A program made the translations under genes and the position numbers. Positions 18,016-27,219 of a stretch of 64,000 nt of DNA are shown here, one piece after another. Position 1 is the stretch's first letter. Each line of letters starts with the position of its first letter. The notes beneath the pieces are model-generated. The model was not told where the DNA came from. It searched no databases and was given only the letters and a program-made list of their open reading frames with translations. The stretch is from Bacteroidota bacterium (GTDB taxonomy: Bacteria > Bacteroidota > Bacteroidia > M30B66): contig JAIXUS010000071.1 in NCBI GenBank assembly GCA_027483445.1, positions 1-64,000 of the forward strand, written 5' to 3'.

Positions 18016-18579
18016 ATGCACGATCCGCTTGTTAATCTCGGTGAATCTGAACTTTTAATCTGTTCCATCTTTGACGGGAAAGGATTGTTGCTTTATGGTA
18101 ACAAACTTTACCAACGGTTATTTCGCGGAACGATGGGTGAAGATTGGCTAAAGTTTGTTTGGCCAGCGGATGCTCATAAGGTTGAGAGCCTTTGCCTGAA
18201 GGCTAAACAACACCCGGGAAATTTATTTGGCACCACAATCAAAGCATTTACCACCGGACACCTCTGGGCAATGTTCGCCTTCGAGCTTTACCTGCGCGAT
18301 GATGGCAATATCGGAGTGGTAGGGGTGAAGCTTCCTGATGATGTGTCAGCCTCGCAGTTGGAAGCTGACCAGCTACGCGCCCAACTGCGGGAAATTGCCT
18401 TCATCCAATCGCACGAATTTCGGCCACCGGTCGCCCGAATTCTGGGCCTTTCAAACATGGCCGCCAGCTCCACCGACATGGAGGAAATCAAACGCTACGC
18501 CCTTCTGATGAAATCCTCCGCTGAGGAGATAGATAAATTCATCCATGAGATCACCACCCGCACCAAAACAGACAAGTAA
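18016..18579 (+). CDS. PAS-like plus HisKA (DHp) protein without HATPase domain
   Basis: LREIAFIQSHEFRPPVARILGLSNMA H-box and second helix; ORF ends with no N/G1/G2 boxes. Confidence 0.75.
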   Translation: MHDPLVNLGESELLICSIFDGKGLLLYGNKLYQRLFRGTMGEDWLKFVWPADAHKVESLCLKAKQHPGNLFGTTIKAFTTGHLWAMFAFELYLRDDGNIGVVGVKLPDDVSASQLEADQLRAQLREIAFIQSHEFRPPVARILGLSNMAASSTDMEEIKRYALLMKSSAEEIDKFIHEITTRTKTDK

Positions 18580-18757
18580 ATGGCAGAGATTAATAAACGC
18601 ATGGAAAAAACACTGGAAGTCTCAACTTCCAATCGCCTTCCTGTTGACAATAAGCTTTCTGGCAGCATTCAGGATAATCGACAAAGCGGATTGGGTGCCC
18701 TACCTGACAGCCTTCGCAACATTTTACAGTTTAACCCTCAAATCCAAATCCAAATGA
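18545..18757 (+). CDS. Small membrane protein, holin-like
   Basis: Two hydrophobic segments (LPIAFLLTISFLAAF, WVPYLTAFATFYSLTL); overlaps the upstream gene and ends in ATGA. Confidence 0.6.
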   Translation: MRSPPAPKQTSKWQRLINAWKKHWKSQLPIAFLLTISFLAAFRIIDKADWVPYLTAFATFYSLTLKSKSK

Positions 18758-19308
18758 AAACCCTTGTAGGTTTATTGGCGATCAGCCTCTGCATGCAGAT
18801 GTCCGCCCAGGTGATGGTGAAGTCCGAGCCACAGAAATCGGATATTATTTTGTCTGTCCAAGACACAGGCTATTCCCCCGAGGTGATAGAGATCACCGCA
18901 CTGCCAACCGTTGACCAAACGTTTATTGTGGAAGATTCAGCGCCGGCCTTAGCCGTTGTTGAATCAACCGCCATCGATGCGACTCACCGGCCGTTTGTGC
19001 TTATCAATGGAGATACCTTTTACCTTGATGATCCTGCCCTTGCCGATGGAATTCATTTGCAGTACAATGTAGAGCAGCCATTATCAGACACCTTTATTGA
19101 TAGGGTACCGGTGATAAAGCCTCCACAATCGAGTGAAATTCGGTCTATTGGTAACCTGAAAACCCATTTAAGGCCCGTCGAGCCGCCCATTAAGACAGCT
19201 CAGCGAGAGGTCGAACATAGCGCACCCGACCAACCCGACTGGCCAGCCGTCGCCGTTACCTCGCTATCGACGGTAATCTGGGCACTCACTCCACTATTCA
19301 AAGGGTGA
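18754..19308 (+). CDS. Exported protein with signal peptide and C-terminal hydrophobic segment
   Basis: MKTLVGLLAISLCMQMSAQ start with ATGA overlap; C-terminal VAVTSLSTVIWALTPLF. Confidence 0.65.
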   Translation: MKTLVGLLAISLCMQMSAQVMVKSEPQKSDIILSVQDTGYSPEVIEITALPTVDQTFIVEDSAPALAVVESTAIDATHRPFVLINGDTFYLDDPALADGIHLQYNVEQPLSDTFIDRVPVIKPPQSSEIRSIGNLKTHLRPVEPPIKTAQREVEHSAPDQPDWPAVAVTSLSTVIWALTPLFKG

Positions 19309-19703
19309 GAGCTTTACTTCTGATCGCAGCGGTGCTCCTTTCGGGGAGCATCGCCGCACAGAACTACCGGGTGAAGGCCGTTTCTGCTAATGGTCGCGAT
19401 ACCTCATTGAGTAATACCTACAAAACAAAGCCAGGGAAACCCCGGCAAACAACGGTGTGGATTCCAACTGTATTCACGCCCAACCTCGATGGATTAAATG
19501 ACCTGTTCGCCCCCATTGTGATGGAAGCAGATTCATTTCACTTCGAGATTTTTACCCGCGAAGGTCAATTTTTGACTTCGCTCAAAGCCGGAGAAACTTG
19601 GAAAGGTTCCGGCGTTTCATCATCGTTTATTTGGCTTGCCAAGTGGAAAGACACCACAGGAAAGTGGCATAAAGAAGCCGGAGTGATGCATGAGGTGAGG
19701 TGA
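19305..19703 (+). CDS. Small secreted protein with T9SS type-B (gliding-motility-associated) C-terminal-like domain
   Basis: Signal peptide, then IPTVFTPNLDGLNDLFAPI...FEIFTREGQ...FIWLAKWKDTTGKWHKEAGVMHEVR. Confidence 0.75.
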   Translation: MRALLLIAAVLLSGSIAAQNYRVKAVSANGRDTSLSNTYKTKPGKPRQTTVWIPTVFTPNLDGLNDLFAPIVMEADSFHFEIFTREGQFLTSLKAGETWKGSGVSSSFIWLAKWKDTTGKWHKEAGVMHEVR

Positions 19704-19726
19704 TTTTCTCCCCCAAAGATTTTTCT

Positions 19727-20254
19727 CTAAATAAGTGCCGCAATCTGCTGTATTTTAATGGCAAACTTTTCTTTTACTTCTTCTTCCATGTAGCCATCCC
19801 TCAAGTAAATACGGATTTTTTTGATTTTATGGTTTTTTAATTTTCCCACAAATTCTTTATCTACATTCCATAAAAGGTCTAACCCAGGAAGTTTACTGCC
19901 TGCAAAACCTGTAGCTCCGCAACCAATACAAGAAACATGATAATCTGTATTGGTTAATTTAATTACTTCAGTGTTGTCTAGCATTATCATTAGGTTTTCT
20001 CCGGGGGGCATGCTAAACACACTAAGCAACATGAATTTAAAATTGAATCTAAGTGTGTCATTTTTTCTCTCAAATCTTATATATGCACCGATGTCTGATT
20101 TACTTATCGCTTTTTCCCAAGACGTTCGAATTATTTTGTCTTTTGTGAATTCGTCAACATAGTCTTCTGCAATCTTTTGAGAAAACGCTGTGTTGCTGAC
20201 AACCATAATCAGCATTAGAAATACAACCTTAAGTTTTCCTGATACTTTTTTCAT
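19727..20254 (-). CDS. Exported hypothetical protein (accessory gene, opposite strand)
   Basis: Signal peptide MKKVSGKLKVVFLMLIMVVSNTAFS. Confidence 0.65.
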   Translation of the reverse strand: MKKVSGKLKVVFLMLIMVVSNTAFSQKIAEDYVDEFTKDKIIRTSWEKAISKSDIGAYIRFERKNDTLRFNFKFMLLSVFSMPPGENLMIMLDNTEVIKLTNTDYHVSCIGCGATGFAGSKLPGLDLLWNVDKEFVGKLKNHKIKKIRIYLRDGYMEEEVKEKFAIKIQQIAALI

Positions 20255-20348
20255 GATGTTTTGTTTTTGATTGTCGCAAAATAATCAATAATAAACCATC
20301 GGTCCATGTCCTTTCGTAGCCTTGGAGTAGGTCTGAAATTCGTCCCCG

Positions 20349-20621
20349 ATGGCGATACTTCAAGACGTACTTCAGGCGATGGATTCCTATACCGAAACCG
20401 GTGATAAGGTTTGCTTTGACCTTGAATATGTAAGCTTTGACCGTACCCGACGAAAGGGAGGTGATCTGGTTTCACTTACCGGAGTTCAAAAGGTTGGTTC
20501 GACCTTTAATCAGCGCGACCGCCAAATGATCAATGTGAAGGTCCCCGGCTCTTCACATCACCCTTTCCCCATCCACATCAGGCTAATCACAAAGTTCAAC
20601 GGAGAGAAAGTTTACTGGTAA
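20349..20621 (+). CDS. Hypothetical phage protein
   Basis: ORF directly abutting the portal-like gene. Confidence 0.6.
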   Translation: MAILQDVLQAMDSYTETGDKVCFDLEYVSFDRTRRKGGDLVSLTGVQKVGSTFNQRDRQMINVKVPGSSHHPFPIHIRLITKFNGEKVYW

Positions 20622-21916
20622 TGGTAGCAGAATTCGGACATGGCGTATTTGTCGCCTATGAAACTGGGGTAATTATGTCCCCGATGGGCACCGCTCCACG
20701 CGTAGCAGTGCCCGACGACTTTGAGTCACCATTCGAATGGGTGAGCTGGGGGCGTAATAATCTATTCCCACAAGATGTTGTTAAAGCCGCCGAACCGTCT
20801 ACCATCATCGGCCCTGCAATATCCAAGCAGGTAAAGCTTTCCTATGCCAACGGTATTCGCGCTGTAAAGCGGAAGATTGTTGAGGATAAAGAGGTGTTTG
20901 TTCCGGTGATTGATAAGGATTTCAATGATTTCTATCGGAACTCAAACCTTCCGCTCTACATCATGGAAGCGATGTCTGACCTCTACTGGTTCCTCAATCC
21001 CTTCCCGAATTTTGTGCTTTCACGCGACCGGAAAAAAATCGTTCAGCTCTTCGAGGAAGAAGCCTGTTATTGCCGCTGGGGGAAGCCGGATGAGAAAACT
21101 GGATTGGTTCGGAAATGCTTCATTTCCGCTAACTGGGAGAAAGGAACGCCACCGGAGGATGAGATTCTAAAGGTGGATGTGATTGATCCTTATTTTGACC
21201 CGGTTCGGCAAATCCGAGAGCATTCGGCGCACCGTTACGTTTACCCGCTTTCGTTCCCTTCTCCAAACCGCCATTATTACCAACTGGCGCCCTGGAATGC
21301 TGCCATCACATCTGGTTGGTTGGCCTTCTCACTTCAGATTCCAAAGTTCAAAGAAGCGATGATGAAAAATCAAATCGCTGTGAAGTATCACCTTGAAATT
21401 GATGAGGCATACTGGCCATTGCACTATGAGGGTTGGAACGAAAAAAAAACTGAGGAGAAGAAAACCCTCAAAACACAGTTTCTCGATGAGTTTAATAAGT
21501 CGCTTGCGGATACCAAGAATGCTGCAAAAACAATCATGACGGCTTTCCGGATAGACAAAACGGGCAATGAGCGCAGCCTGTGGAAGATTACCCCAATTGA
21601 CGACAAAATTAAATCGGGCATTTATGTGGAAGATTCTCAGGAAGCATCTACACACCTGATGAACGCAATGGAACTCGACCCGGCAATCTTCGGAAATGGT
21701 CCGGGGAAAAATTTCGGATCCGGATCGGGCTCCGACAAAAACGCGGCATACAACCTTTACATGGCATCGGTAAAACCCTTCCATGACCTGATTCTCGCAC
21801 CGCTCTATGTGGTTCGCGATTACAACGGGTGGGATCCAGAGCTCGAATTCGAGTTCCGTACCACCTTCATGAGCAGCTCTACATCTGGCAAACCCACAAT
21901 GGAACCCGCTAACTGA
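20621..21916 (+). CDS. Putative portal protein
   Basis: Size, position and N-terminal WVSWGRNNLFPQDVVKAAEPSTIIGPAISKQVKLSYANGI. Confidence 0.65.
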   Translation: MVAEFGHGVFVAYETGVIMSPMGTAPRVAVPDDFESPFEWVSWGRNNLFPQDVVKAAEPSTIIGPAISKQVKLSYANGIRAVKRKIVEDKEVFVPVIDKDFNDFYRNSNLPLYIMEAMSDLYWFLNPFPNFVLSRDRKKIVQLFEEEACYCRWGKPDEKTGLVRKCFISANWEKGTPPEDEILKVDVIDPYFDPVRQIREHSAHRYVYPLSFPSPNRHYYQLAPWNAAITSGWLAFSLQIPKFKEAMMKNQIAVKYHLEIDEAYWPLHYEGWNEKKTEEKKTLKTQFLDEFNKSLADTKNAAKTIMTAFRIDKTGNERSLWKITPIDDKIKSGIYVEDSQEASTHLMNAMELDPAIFGNGPGKNFGSGSGSDKNAAYNLYMASVKPFHDLILAPLYVVRDYNGWDPELEFEFRTTFMSSSTSGKPTMEPAN

Positions 21917-22908
21917 TGATATTCTTTAAAACACAATCGGAATTTGCGGAGTTTGTGCCCATCGGGATGAAACTCGATCCGGAGTTCACCAAGCTTCCGG
22001 CACAAATTCATTCTGCCCTGAGCCAGTTTGTTCGCAAGGAAATAGGAAGCGCTTTCCTGATGGAGTTGCACTCGGCCTATGACAATGCCACAGAAACCAT
22101 TTACCAGGCAGAAGCGCGGGCATTGCTTCAGAAAACGCTCGCAAACTTTGCCGTTGCGCTCTTTATCCCCAAACACAAAGTTCAGCTCGATTCGTCTGGC
22201 GTTCGCGAGGTGGAGGATTCTGACAGAAAAGGCGCGAAGCCCTACGATACCAGCGAAGCGATTAAAGCCTATGACCGAGATGGATGGGCAGCATTGGAAG
22301 AATTGTTGGAGTATCTCGAATCCAATCGTGCACAGTTCCCAACCTGGGCAAGCTCTGTAGAGTCGACATTGTTCTCTCGCTCATTTGTCCGAACCACGGC
22401 CGACCTTGAGCAATACTCCGGCATCAGACTTTCGCGCCGCTTGTTCAAGCGCATCAAACCGCACCTGTCCATGGCCGCGCGCGCCGGAGTGGTGCCCGTT
22501 ACCGGTGCCCCGTTCTATGAAGAGTTACTTAATCAGCATCTTGCCGGTAATCTTACACCTGAGAACGCCAAACTCATTGAGTTTATCGGACTCATTGTCG
22601 CCAATGGCGCCTTGAAGTCAGCCATGGCCTTGCTGCCTGTAGAGATTTCGGAAGATGGGGTAACCGTAGCCGCTAATACCTCTAATGCGAACATGGTAAG
22701 AACCCGCACGGCTGCCGATGATCAGCTTATTGCCAACGTCGCCAATGAAGCTGAGAAGATTTACAACGAGCAAATCAGCAGCCTTCTCGGTTTTCTGCAA
22801 ACTAATGCTCAGAGCTATCCTCTATTTATCGCCTCCGGAGCTTACCGCCCTTCGTCGAATGGTGCCGCTTTCACAAATAACCCCGATTCACCAACCATAA
22901 TGTTTTAA
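21916..22908 (+). CDS. DUF6712-like phage protein
   Basis: Conserved-looking head/tail region protein following the portal. Confidence 0.6.
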   Translation: MIFFKTQSEFAEFVPIGMKLDPEFTKLPAQIHSALSQFVRKEIGSAFLMELHSAYDNATETIYQAEARALLQKTLANFAVALFIPKHKVQLDSSGVREVEDSDRKGAKPYDTSEAIKAYDRDGWAALEELLEYLESNRAQFPTWASSVESTLFSRSFVRTTADLEQYSGIRLSRRLFKRIKPHLSMAARAGVVPVTGAPFYEELLNQHLAGNLTPENAKLIEFIGLIVANGALKSAMALLPVEISEDGVTVAANTSNANMVRTRTAADDQLIANVANEAEKIYNEQISSLLGFLQTNAQSYPLFIASGAYRPSSNGAAFTNNPDSPTIMF

Positions 22909-22910
22909 CC

Positions 22911-23279
22911 ATGCTTAGATTCATTAAAAAGTGGCCATTAGTCGCCATGTTCATCCCACTGTTATTGTTTGTTTTCTTTTCTGGTCCTGCCTTGGCATAC
23001 GTCGACCGATGGCTAGTTGATTTAACGGGCGAAGAAAGCCTTATTCCGGTGAGTTCCCTTGTCATTTTCGCCATGGGAATATTCGCATGGATGGCTTCGC
23101 TTGACTTGAGTTTCGCCGCCATCAAGTTTAACCTCGACTTCCTTTTCGACTACTACTCAAACCTTAAACAATGCAAAGAAGACTTCCTTTCGCAGTCCGG
23201 CTCATTCCGGCTTTGGTATTTATTTGCCTGGGTAGCACTTTTAATGCTCACCTTCTCGCTTCTGATTGCAGCGCTCTAG
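22911..23279 (+). CDS. Putative holin-like membrane protein
   Basis: Three hydrophobic segments, upstream of the endolysin gene. Confidence 0.55.
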   Translation: MLRFIKKWPLVAMFIPLLLFVFFSGPALAYVDRWLVDLTGEESLIPVSSLVIFAMGIFAWMASLDLSFAAIKFNLDFLFDYYSNLKQCKEDFLSQSGSFRLWYLFAWVALLMLTFSLLIAAL

Positions 23280-23773
23280 AGCAGCGGATTCACGATCTGG
23301 CCGTGGCCGACCTCGGTGTTCGCGAGAAAACCGGCCGCAATGACCATCCGCTCATCGCAAAGTGGAATCGCCGCGTAGGAGTGCCGATAAATTCTCCGTA
23401 CTGTGCTAGCTGGGTAGTGAATAAGCTACTTGATGCCGGAGTAATTGAAGTACCGCTAACGGCGTGGAGCCCTTCACTTTTTCCCAAACACGCACGGGTA
23501 ATGTGGGCCGGTGTGCTCATCCCGGGAAAAAAGCTCAGGATGATGGATGTTCTGGGGATGTGGTTCAAATCGCGAAAACGCATTGCCCACGTTGGATTCT
23601 TTCTCTATACCCTTGGAGATCACATCCGCTCAATCGAAGCCAACACATCCACCACAGCCGTTTCCGGAAGCGCCGAAGATCGTGATGCCACCACTGGCGG
23701 AGGTGTGGTCTACAAAACCCGACACCGCCGCGCCTGGTACGGCGCTTCATCATTTAAAAACTGTAAACCATGA
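23171..23773 (+). CDS. Exported CHAP/NlpC-P60-like endolysin
   Basis: Signal-like N-terminus; GVPINSPYCASWVVNKLL and IAHVGFFL give Cys and His motifs. Confidence 0.75.
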   Translation: MQRRLPFAVRLIPALVFICLGSTFNAHLLASDCSALEQRIHDLAVADLGVREKTGRNDHPLIAKWNRRVGVPINSPYCASWVVNKLLDAGVIEVPLTAWSPSLFPKHARVMWAGVLIPGKKLRMMDVLGMWFKSRKRIAHVGFFLYTLGDHIRSIEANTSTTAVSGSAEDRDATTGGGVVYKTRHRRAWYGASSFKNCKP

Positions 23774-24387
23774 TTTCGCTAAGGACAATAACAATTACCG
23801 CTTCGATATTTATAGCCCTTCTGCTTATTGCCGTTGGATTGGAGTTCTGCAACCAAAGGAAGGAGAACCGGCGATTGTCGCTCAATAACCACTCACTGAT
23901 GGCCGAGCGCGATTCGCTTAACGGCATCGCTTACACTCGCTCGATGACCATTCGGGAAATGAAGCAGTATGAGGATACTCTTATTCAGCGCCTTCAGCTC
24001 GAAAACATCTCACTCAAACGACTGAATCGTGTTACGGAAATGAAGGTGAGTTCGTCGCGGAAGAATGTACCGGCAAGGTGGAAGCCTGATACGCTCAAAT
24101 TGCCCGGCAAGATTGATACACTTTACCCCGGCCGCTTTATCAAGCTCAATACCGGATGCATGAGCACATCGGTTTTCTCCCCCGAAGGTTCCGACACCGC
24201 TTACATCTCAGCGAGCTGCGATGTTTCTGGATTGTTGGCCATATACCAGGGCAAGCGCATCCGACAGCGGTATTTGTTCGGCCTTCCCATTTGGCGCACA
24301 GGCCCAAGAGCCACAACAGCACAATTCGTTTCTGATTGCGACAGCCTTCAGGTTATCATCCGTGATATTGAGATTCGCCATGATTGA
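23770..24387 (+). CDS. Rz/i-spanin-like protein
   Basis: N-terminal TM helix then coiled-coil, immediately after the endolysin. Confidence 0.55.
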   Translation: MISLRTITITASIFIALLLIAVGLEFCNQRKENRRLSLNNHSLMAERDSLNGIAYTRSMTIREMKQYEDTLIQRLQLENISLKRLNRVTEMKVSSSRKNVPARWKPDTLKLPGKIDTLYPGRFIKLNTGCMSTSVFSPEGSDTAYISASCDVSGLLAIYQGKRIRQRYLFGLPIWRTGPRATTAQFVSDCDSLQVIIRDIEIRHD

Positions 24388-25177
24388 CGTGGAATTCAAA
24401 TATGAGAAGCCTTCCGGTGAGGGTTTTCAGGTAATTCGATCAACGAAATTCCGCTGGCCGGAATCGCTCGACGAGCTCACCGCCGATCAGTACGTGCGCT
24501 TTATTGAATTGCTTGAAAAACAGCAACTTGAAGACGTGGCTAAAATCAACTTGTTTTTCGCCATCTCTGGGTGCTCGAAGTGGTTTGTTCTTCGCCGCAT
24601 GCGCCCCGATGAATTCAAAACACAGGTGATTCACGGGCTTGTCGACCCACTTTTAGAGTCTAATTCGATGAAAGAAGGGCTGATGATGCATGCGTTTCGT
24701 GGGATGGTTGGGATGGATCAGTATTTTTCCAACTTCACTTGGGGCCAATTCTGCCTCGTTGATGCCTATTTCACCAAGTATCAGCAAGGATTGACAGATC
24801 TTTTAGATTCCATTTGCGCGCTGATTTACGTTCCTTCAGGAAATCAGTTCGATGCAGAAAAAGCAGACGACTACCTTACATTTTGGAGCGAACAGGCGCA
24901 CTACTTAAAACGCGCTGTTTTGCTCAACTTCTCCATGATAAAGCGATTCATAGCCGAAGATGGATGGTATCCAAAGCTATTCCCAAAACCTCAGGCCGAG
25001 AAAGCTCTAGAGGCATCGGTTACTCCTAAAGATGTCGATTACCAGGAGCTCACCATCGGCCTTTCCGGTGGGCCATTTGGACCGCGAGAATTGCTCGACC
25101 GCGAGCCTGTTCACAATGTGCTCAAGTATATCGACATGCAGCTCTCTAAATCGAAACCTAAGCCGGGTAAATCATGA
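24380..25177 (+). CDS. Hypothetical phage protein
   Basis: Start moved to ATG 24380 (MIDVEFKYEKPSGEGF...). Confidence 0.65.
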   Translation: MIDVEFKYEKPSGEGFQVIRSTKFRWPESLDELTADQYVRFIELLEKQQLEDVAKINLFFAISGCSKWFVLRRMRPDEFKTQVIHGLVDPLLESNSMKEGLMMHAFRGMVGMDQYFSNFTWGQFCLVDAYFTKYQQGLTDLLDSICALIYVPSGNQFDAEKADDYLTFWSEQAHYLKRAVLLNFSMIKRFIAEDGWYPKLFPKPQAEKALEASVTPKDVDYQELTIGLSGGPFGPRELLDREPVHNVLKYIDMQLSKSKPKPGKS

Positions 25178-25659
25178 ATAAAATCCTATCAAAAACAGAC
25201 TTTGTAGCATTCATGCGCAAAGTGAGCGATGAAGCCCTTGTTGGAGTTGAAGGATACACAGGGTACGATAGTCACGTTTTCCGTTCTTACGAAGAGGCGA
25301 AGGCGAAACTCGATAATGGTCAGCTTAAATGGCCGGCAATCCAGATGGGCAGGATTTCAGGTCGCGGATCCGGTAAAATGGATTCCAATTTCGACATCAA
25401 ACGGGTATCGTTTGCCGTGCTTTACCCTGCCGGAGATCAGGATTTTGAACGCGAGGATGAAGCAGTTGACAAAGCCTTGGAAGTTGGTTGGAAGCTGATT
25501 GAGCGGATGCTTAAGTATGCCACTCGAATCGACTATGTTCAGCGATTTTCGCTTGATTCAATTACCTACGACGAGGTGCGCTCTATGCTCGACCAGAGCG
25601 CCGGAGTTCAATTTAATCTTGAGATTGGTTCGCTTCGAAACCTTGACAATGAATTCTGA
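25174..25659 (+). CDS. Hypothetical phage protein
   Basis: Overlapping late-operon ORF. Confidence 0.65.
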   Translation: MNKILSKTDFVAFMRKVSDEALVGVEGYTGYDSHVFRSYEEAKAKLDNGQLKWPAIQMGRISGRGSGKMDSNFDIKRVSFAVLYPAGDQDFEREDEAVDKALEVGWKLIERMLKYATRIDYVQRFSLDSITYDEVRSMLDQSAGVQFNLEIGSLRNLDNEF

Positions 25660-25662
25660 ACC

Positions 25663-27219
25663 ATGGCCAGCGCAATCACACCGATAAAAAGCCCTTTTTT
25701 TTCTCGCGACGAACTCAAATTTGACGTTCGTTCGGACATGTTTGTGCCACCATTTTTAGCCACCGGTTGGATAAAACTCAACGGTGTTCCTGCAGATGGC
25801 GCTCAATGGAAGTTTATCTCTCCCAAAGGGAGTTTTACCCTGACTTGGAAAAGCGCTGTTTTCTTAGCAAACTCTCAGGTTTTAATTGGTGCGGATGAGT
25901 TTTTTTGCCACCAAAACGCCGTTGCTTTTCTCAATAATCACTATCTATTCAATAGATATTGGGTGGCCGATTATGATGGTCCGAATTTTCGGATATCCAT
26001 AACCCCTCGCAGCTATGGCACCGATTTCGCTTTTACCGACTCGGTATTTACCGCGCCGACCACATCGAACTTTGCTCCAGGTAGTAATCCAATCAATAAT
26101 CTGCAGGTTGGTATAATCCTTCGCAAGCGCTCTGATTCAAATGAAGAAGGTGATATATTTTTTGAATCCACTTCTCCCATCACCGGCGACACCAACTCGA
26201 CATTCTTTCGTCTGGAACGGGCCCTGCATAGCCTTACCGAGTTCACTCCCCCGGGGATTGTCCAAACTGAGGTGTCGGAAGCCACCGGCCACATGGCCAG
26301 ATATGATATCGCCCTCTATGATGTGTTTGGGGCGCCGCCCGTTCAATCGCCACTTTCCAAAACCACCAATCGAATAATCGTTCGCGGAGGTTCGCGCGTT
26401 GAGAACTACACACTTTGGGAGAATTTCCTGACGGATTTCTTGGTGGGCGACCAAAACGGAGTGCTTCACAATACCACTGTTCGGTATGCGACGCCCATTC
26501 AAGAGCTCTATACCTACTGGCTAAACGGTTGGGGCAATGACTCGTTTCAGCTATTCTACACCATTGCTTTCAATGATGGCACCCCTGCAGCTACTTTCTT
26601 GGTTGACACTTTTACTGCTGCACTTCATACTGTTCAAATTCTGCCCTGCGGAATTCGGAATACTGAGGTTATGGAGCAGCTTGAAATTATGGATAAAACC
26701 ATTGATGATGTAGCTTCAATCTTCTTTGGTTTACGCACACAGTTTACTGGTGCACTGGTGGCCAATATTGGAGTGATTTACCCGGAGGAATCGAAGTATG
26801 GCGAGAAATACTTCCTCTTCGAGAACTCTTATTCTGGTGCCGAGGTGGTTCGCCTTACCGGCACTCATTCAGAAGGCATTGAAGTGAGCAAAGAGGTGTA
26901 TCGGAAGTTGGACATTCCGGAAAGACACTGGAAGCGCCGAAAAATCGCATCACGTAAACTGCATTACCGGCAAGTTTACAAATGCTCAACCGGACTGCGA
27001 ACTTGGGAACAAATGCTCAACCTCATTGACCTGGTACTTTCCGAAAACGTTTGGGAAATTGACTACACGACATCAGTTCGCATTCCCATTGAAATTGAAC
27101 CGGGAACCTTCACCCTTCGCCAGTTTAACCGCGATGGCCAGCACTTCTTTGGATTTTCCTTCGAATACGCGCGCGCCTACGAGGATGAGTCAACCGGATT
27201 GCTAAATAACTTCTTCTGA
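25663..27219 (+). CDS. Hypothetical phage structural protein (baseplate/tail region)
   Basis: 518-aa late-operon ORF. Confidence 0.6.
   Translation: MASAITPIKSPFFSRDELKFDVRSDMFVPPFLATGWIKLNGVPADGAQWKFISPKGSFTLTWKSAVFLANSQVLIGADEFFCHQNAVAFLNNHYLFNRYWVADYDGPNFRISITPRSYGTDFAFTDSVFTAPTTSNFAPGSNPINNLQVGIILRKRSDSNEEGDIFFESTSPITGDTNSTFFRLERALHSLTEFTPPGIVQTEVSEATGHMARYDIALYDVFGAPPVQSPLSKTTNRIIVRGGSRVENYTLWENFLTDFLVGDQNGVLHNTTVRYATPIQELYTYWLNGWGNDSFQLFYTIAFNDGTPAATFLVDTFTAALHTVQILPCGIRNTEVMEQLEIMDKTIDDVASIFFGLRTQFTGALVANIGVIYPEESKYGEKYFLFENSYSGAEVVRLTGTHSEGIEVSKEVYRKLDIPERHWKRRKIASRKLHYRQVYKCSTGLRTWEQMLNLIDLVLSENVWEIDYTTSVRIPIEIEPGTFTLRQFNRDGQHFFGFSFEYARAYEDESTGLLNNFF

Noticed and set aside
18580-18753. 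N-terminal part of ORF 18580-19308
   Set aside because: Overlaps the better-supported TM gene 18545-18757 in another frame; the signal peptide begins at ATG 18754
24221-24379. Upstream extension of ORF 24221-25177
   Set aside because: Overlaps the Rz-like gene; ATG 24380 gives a normal short overlap
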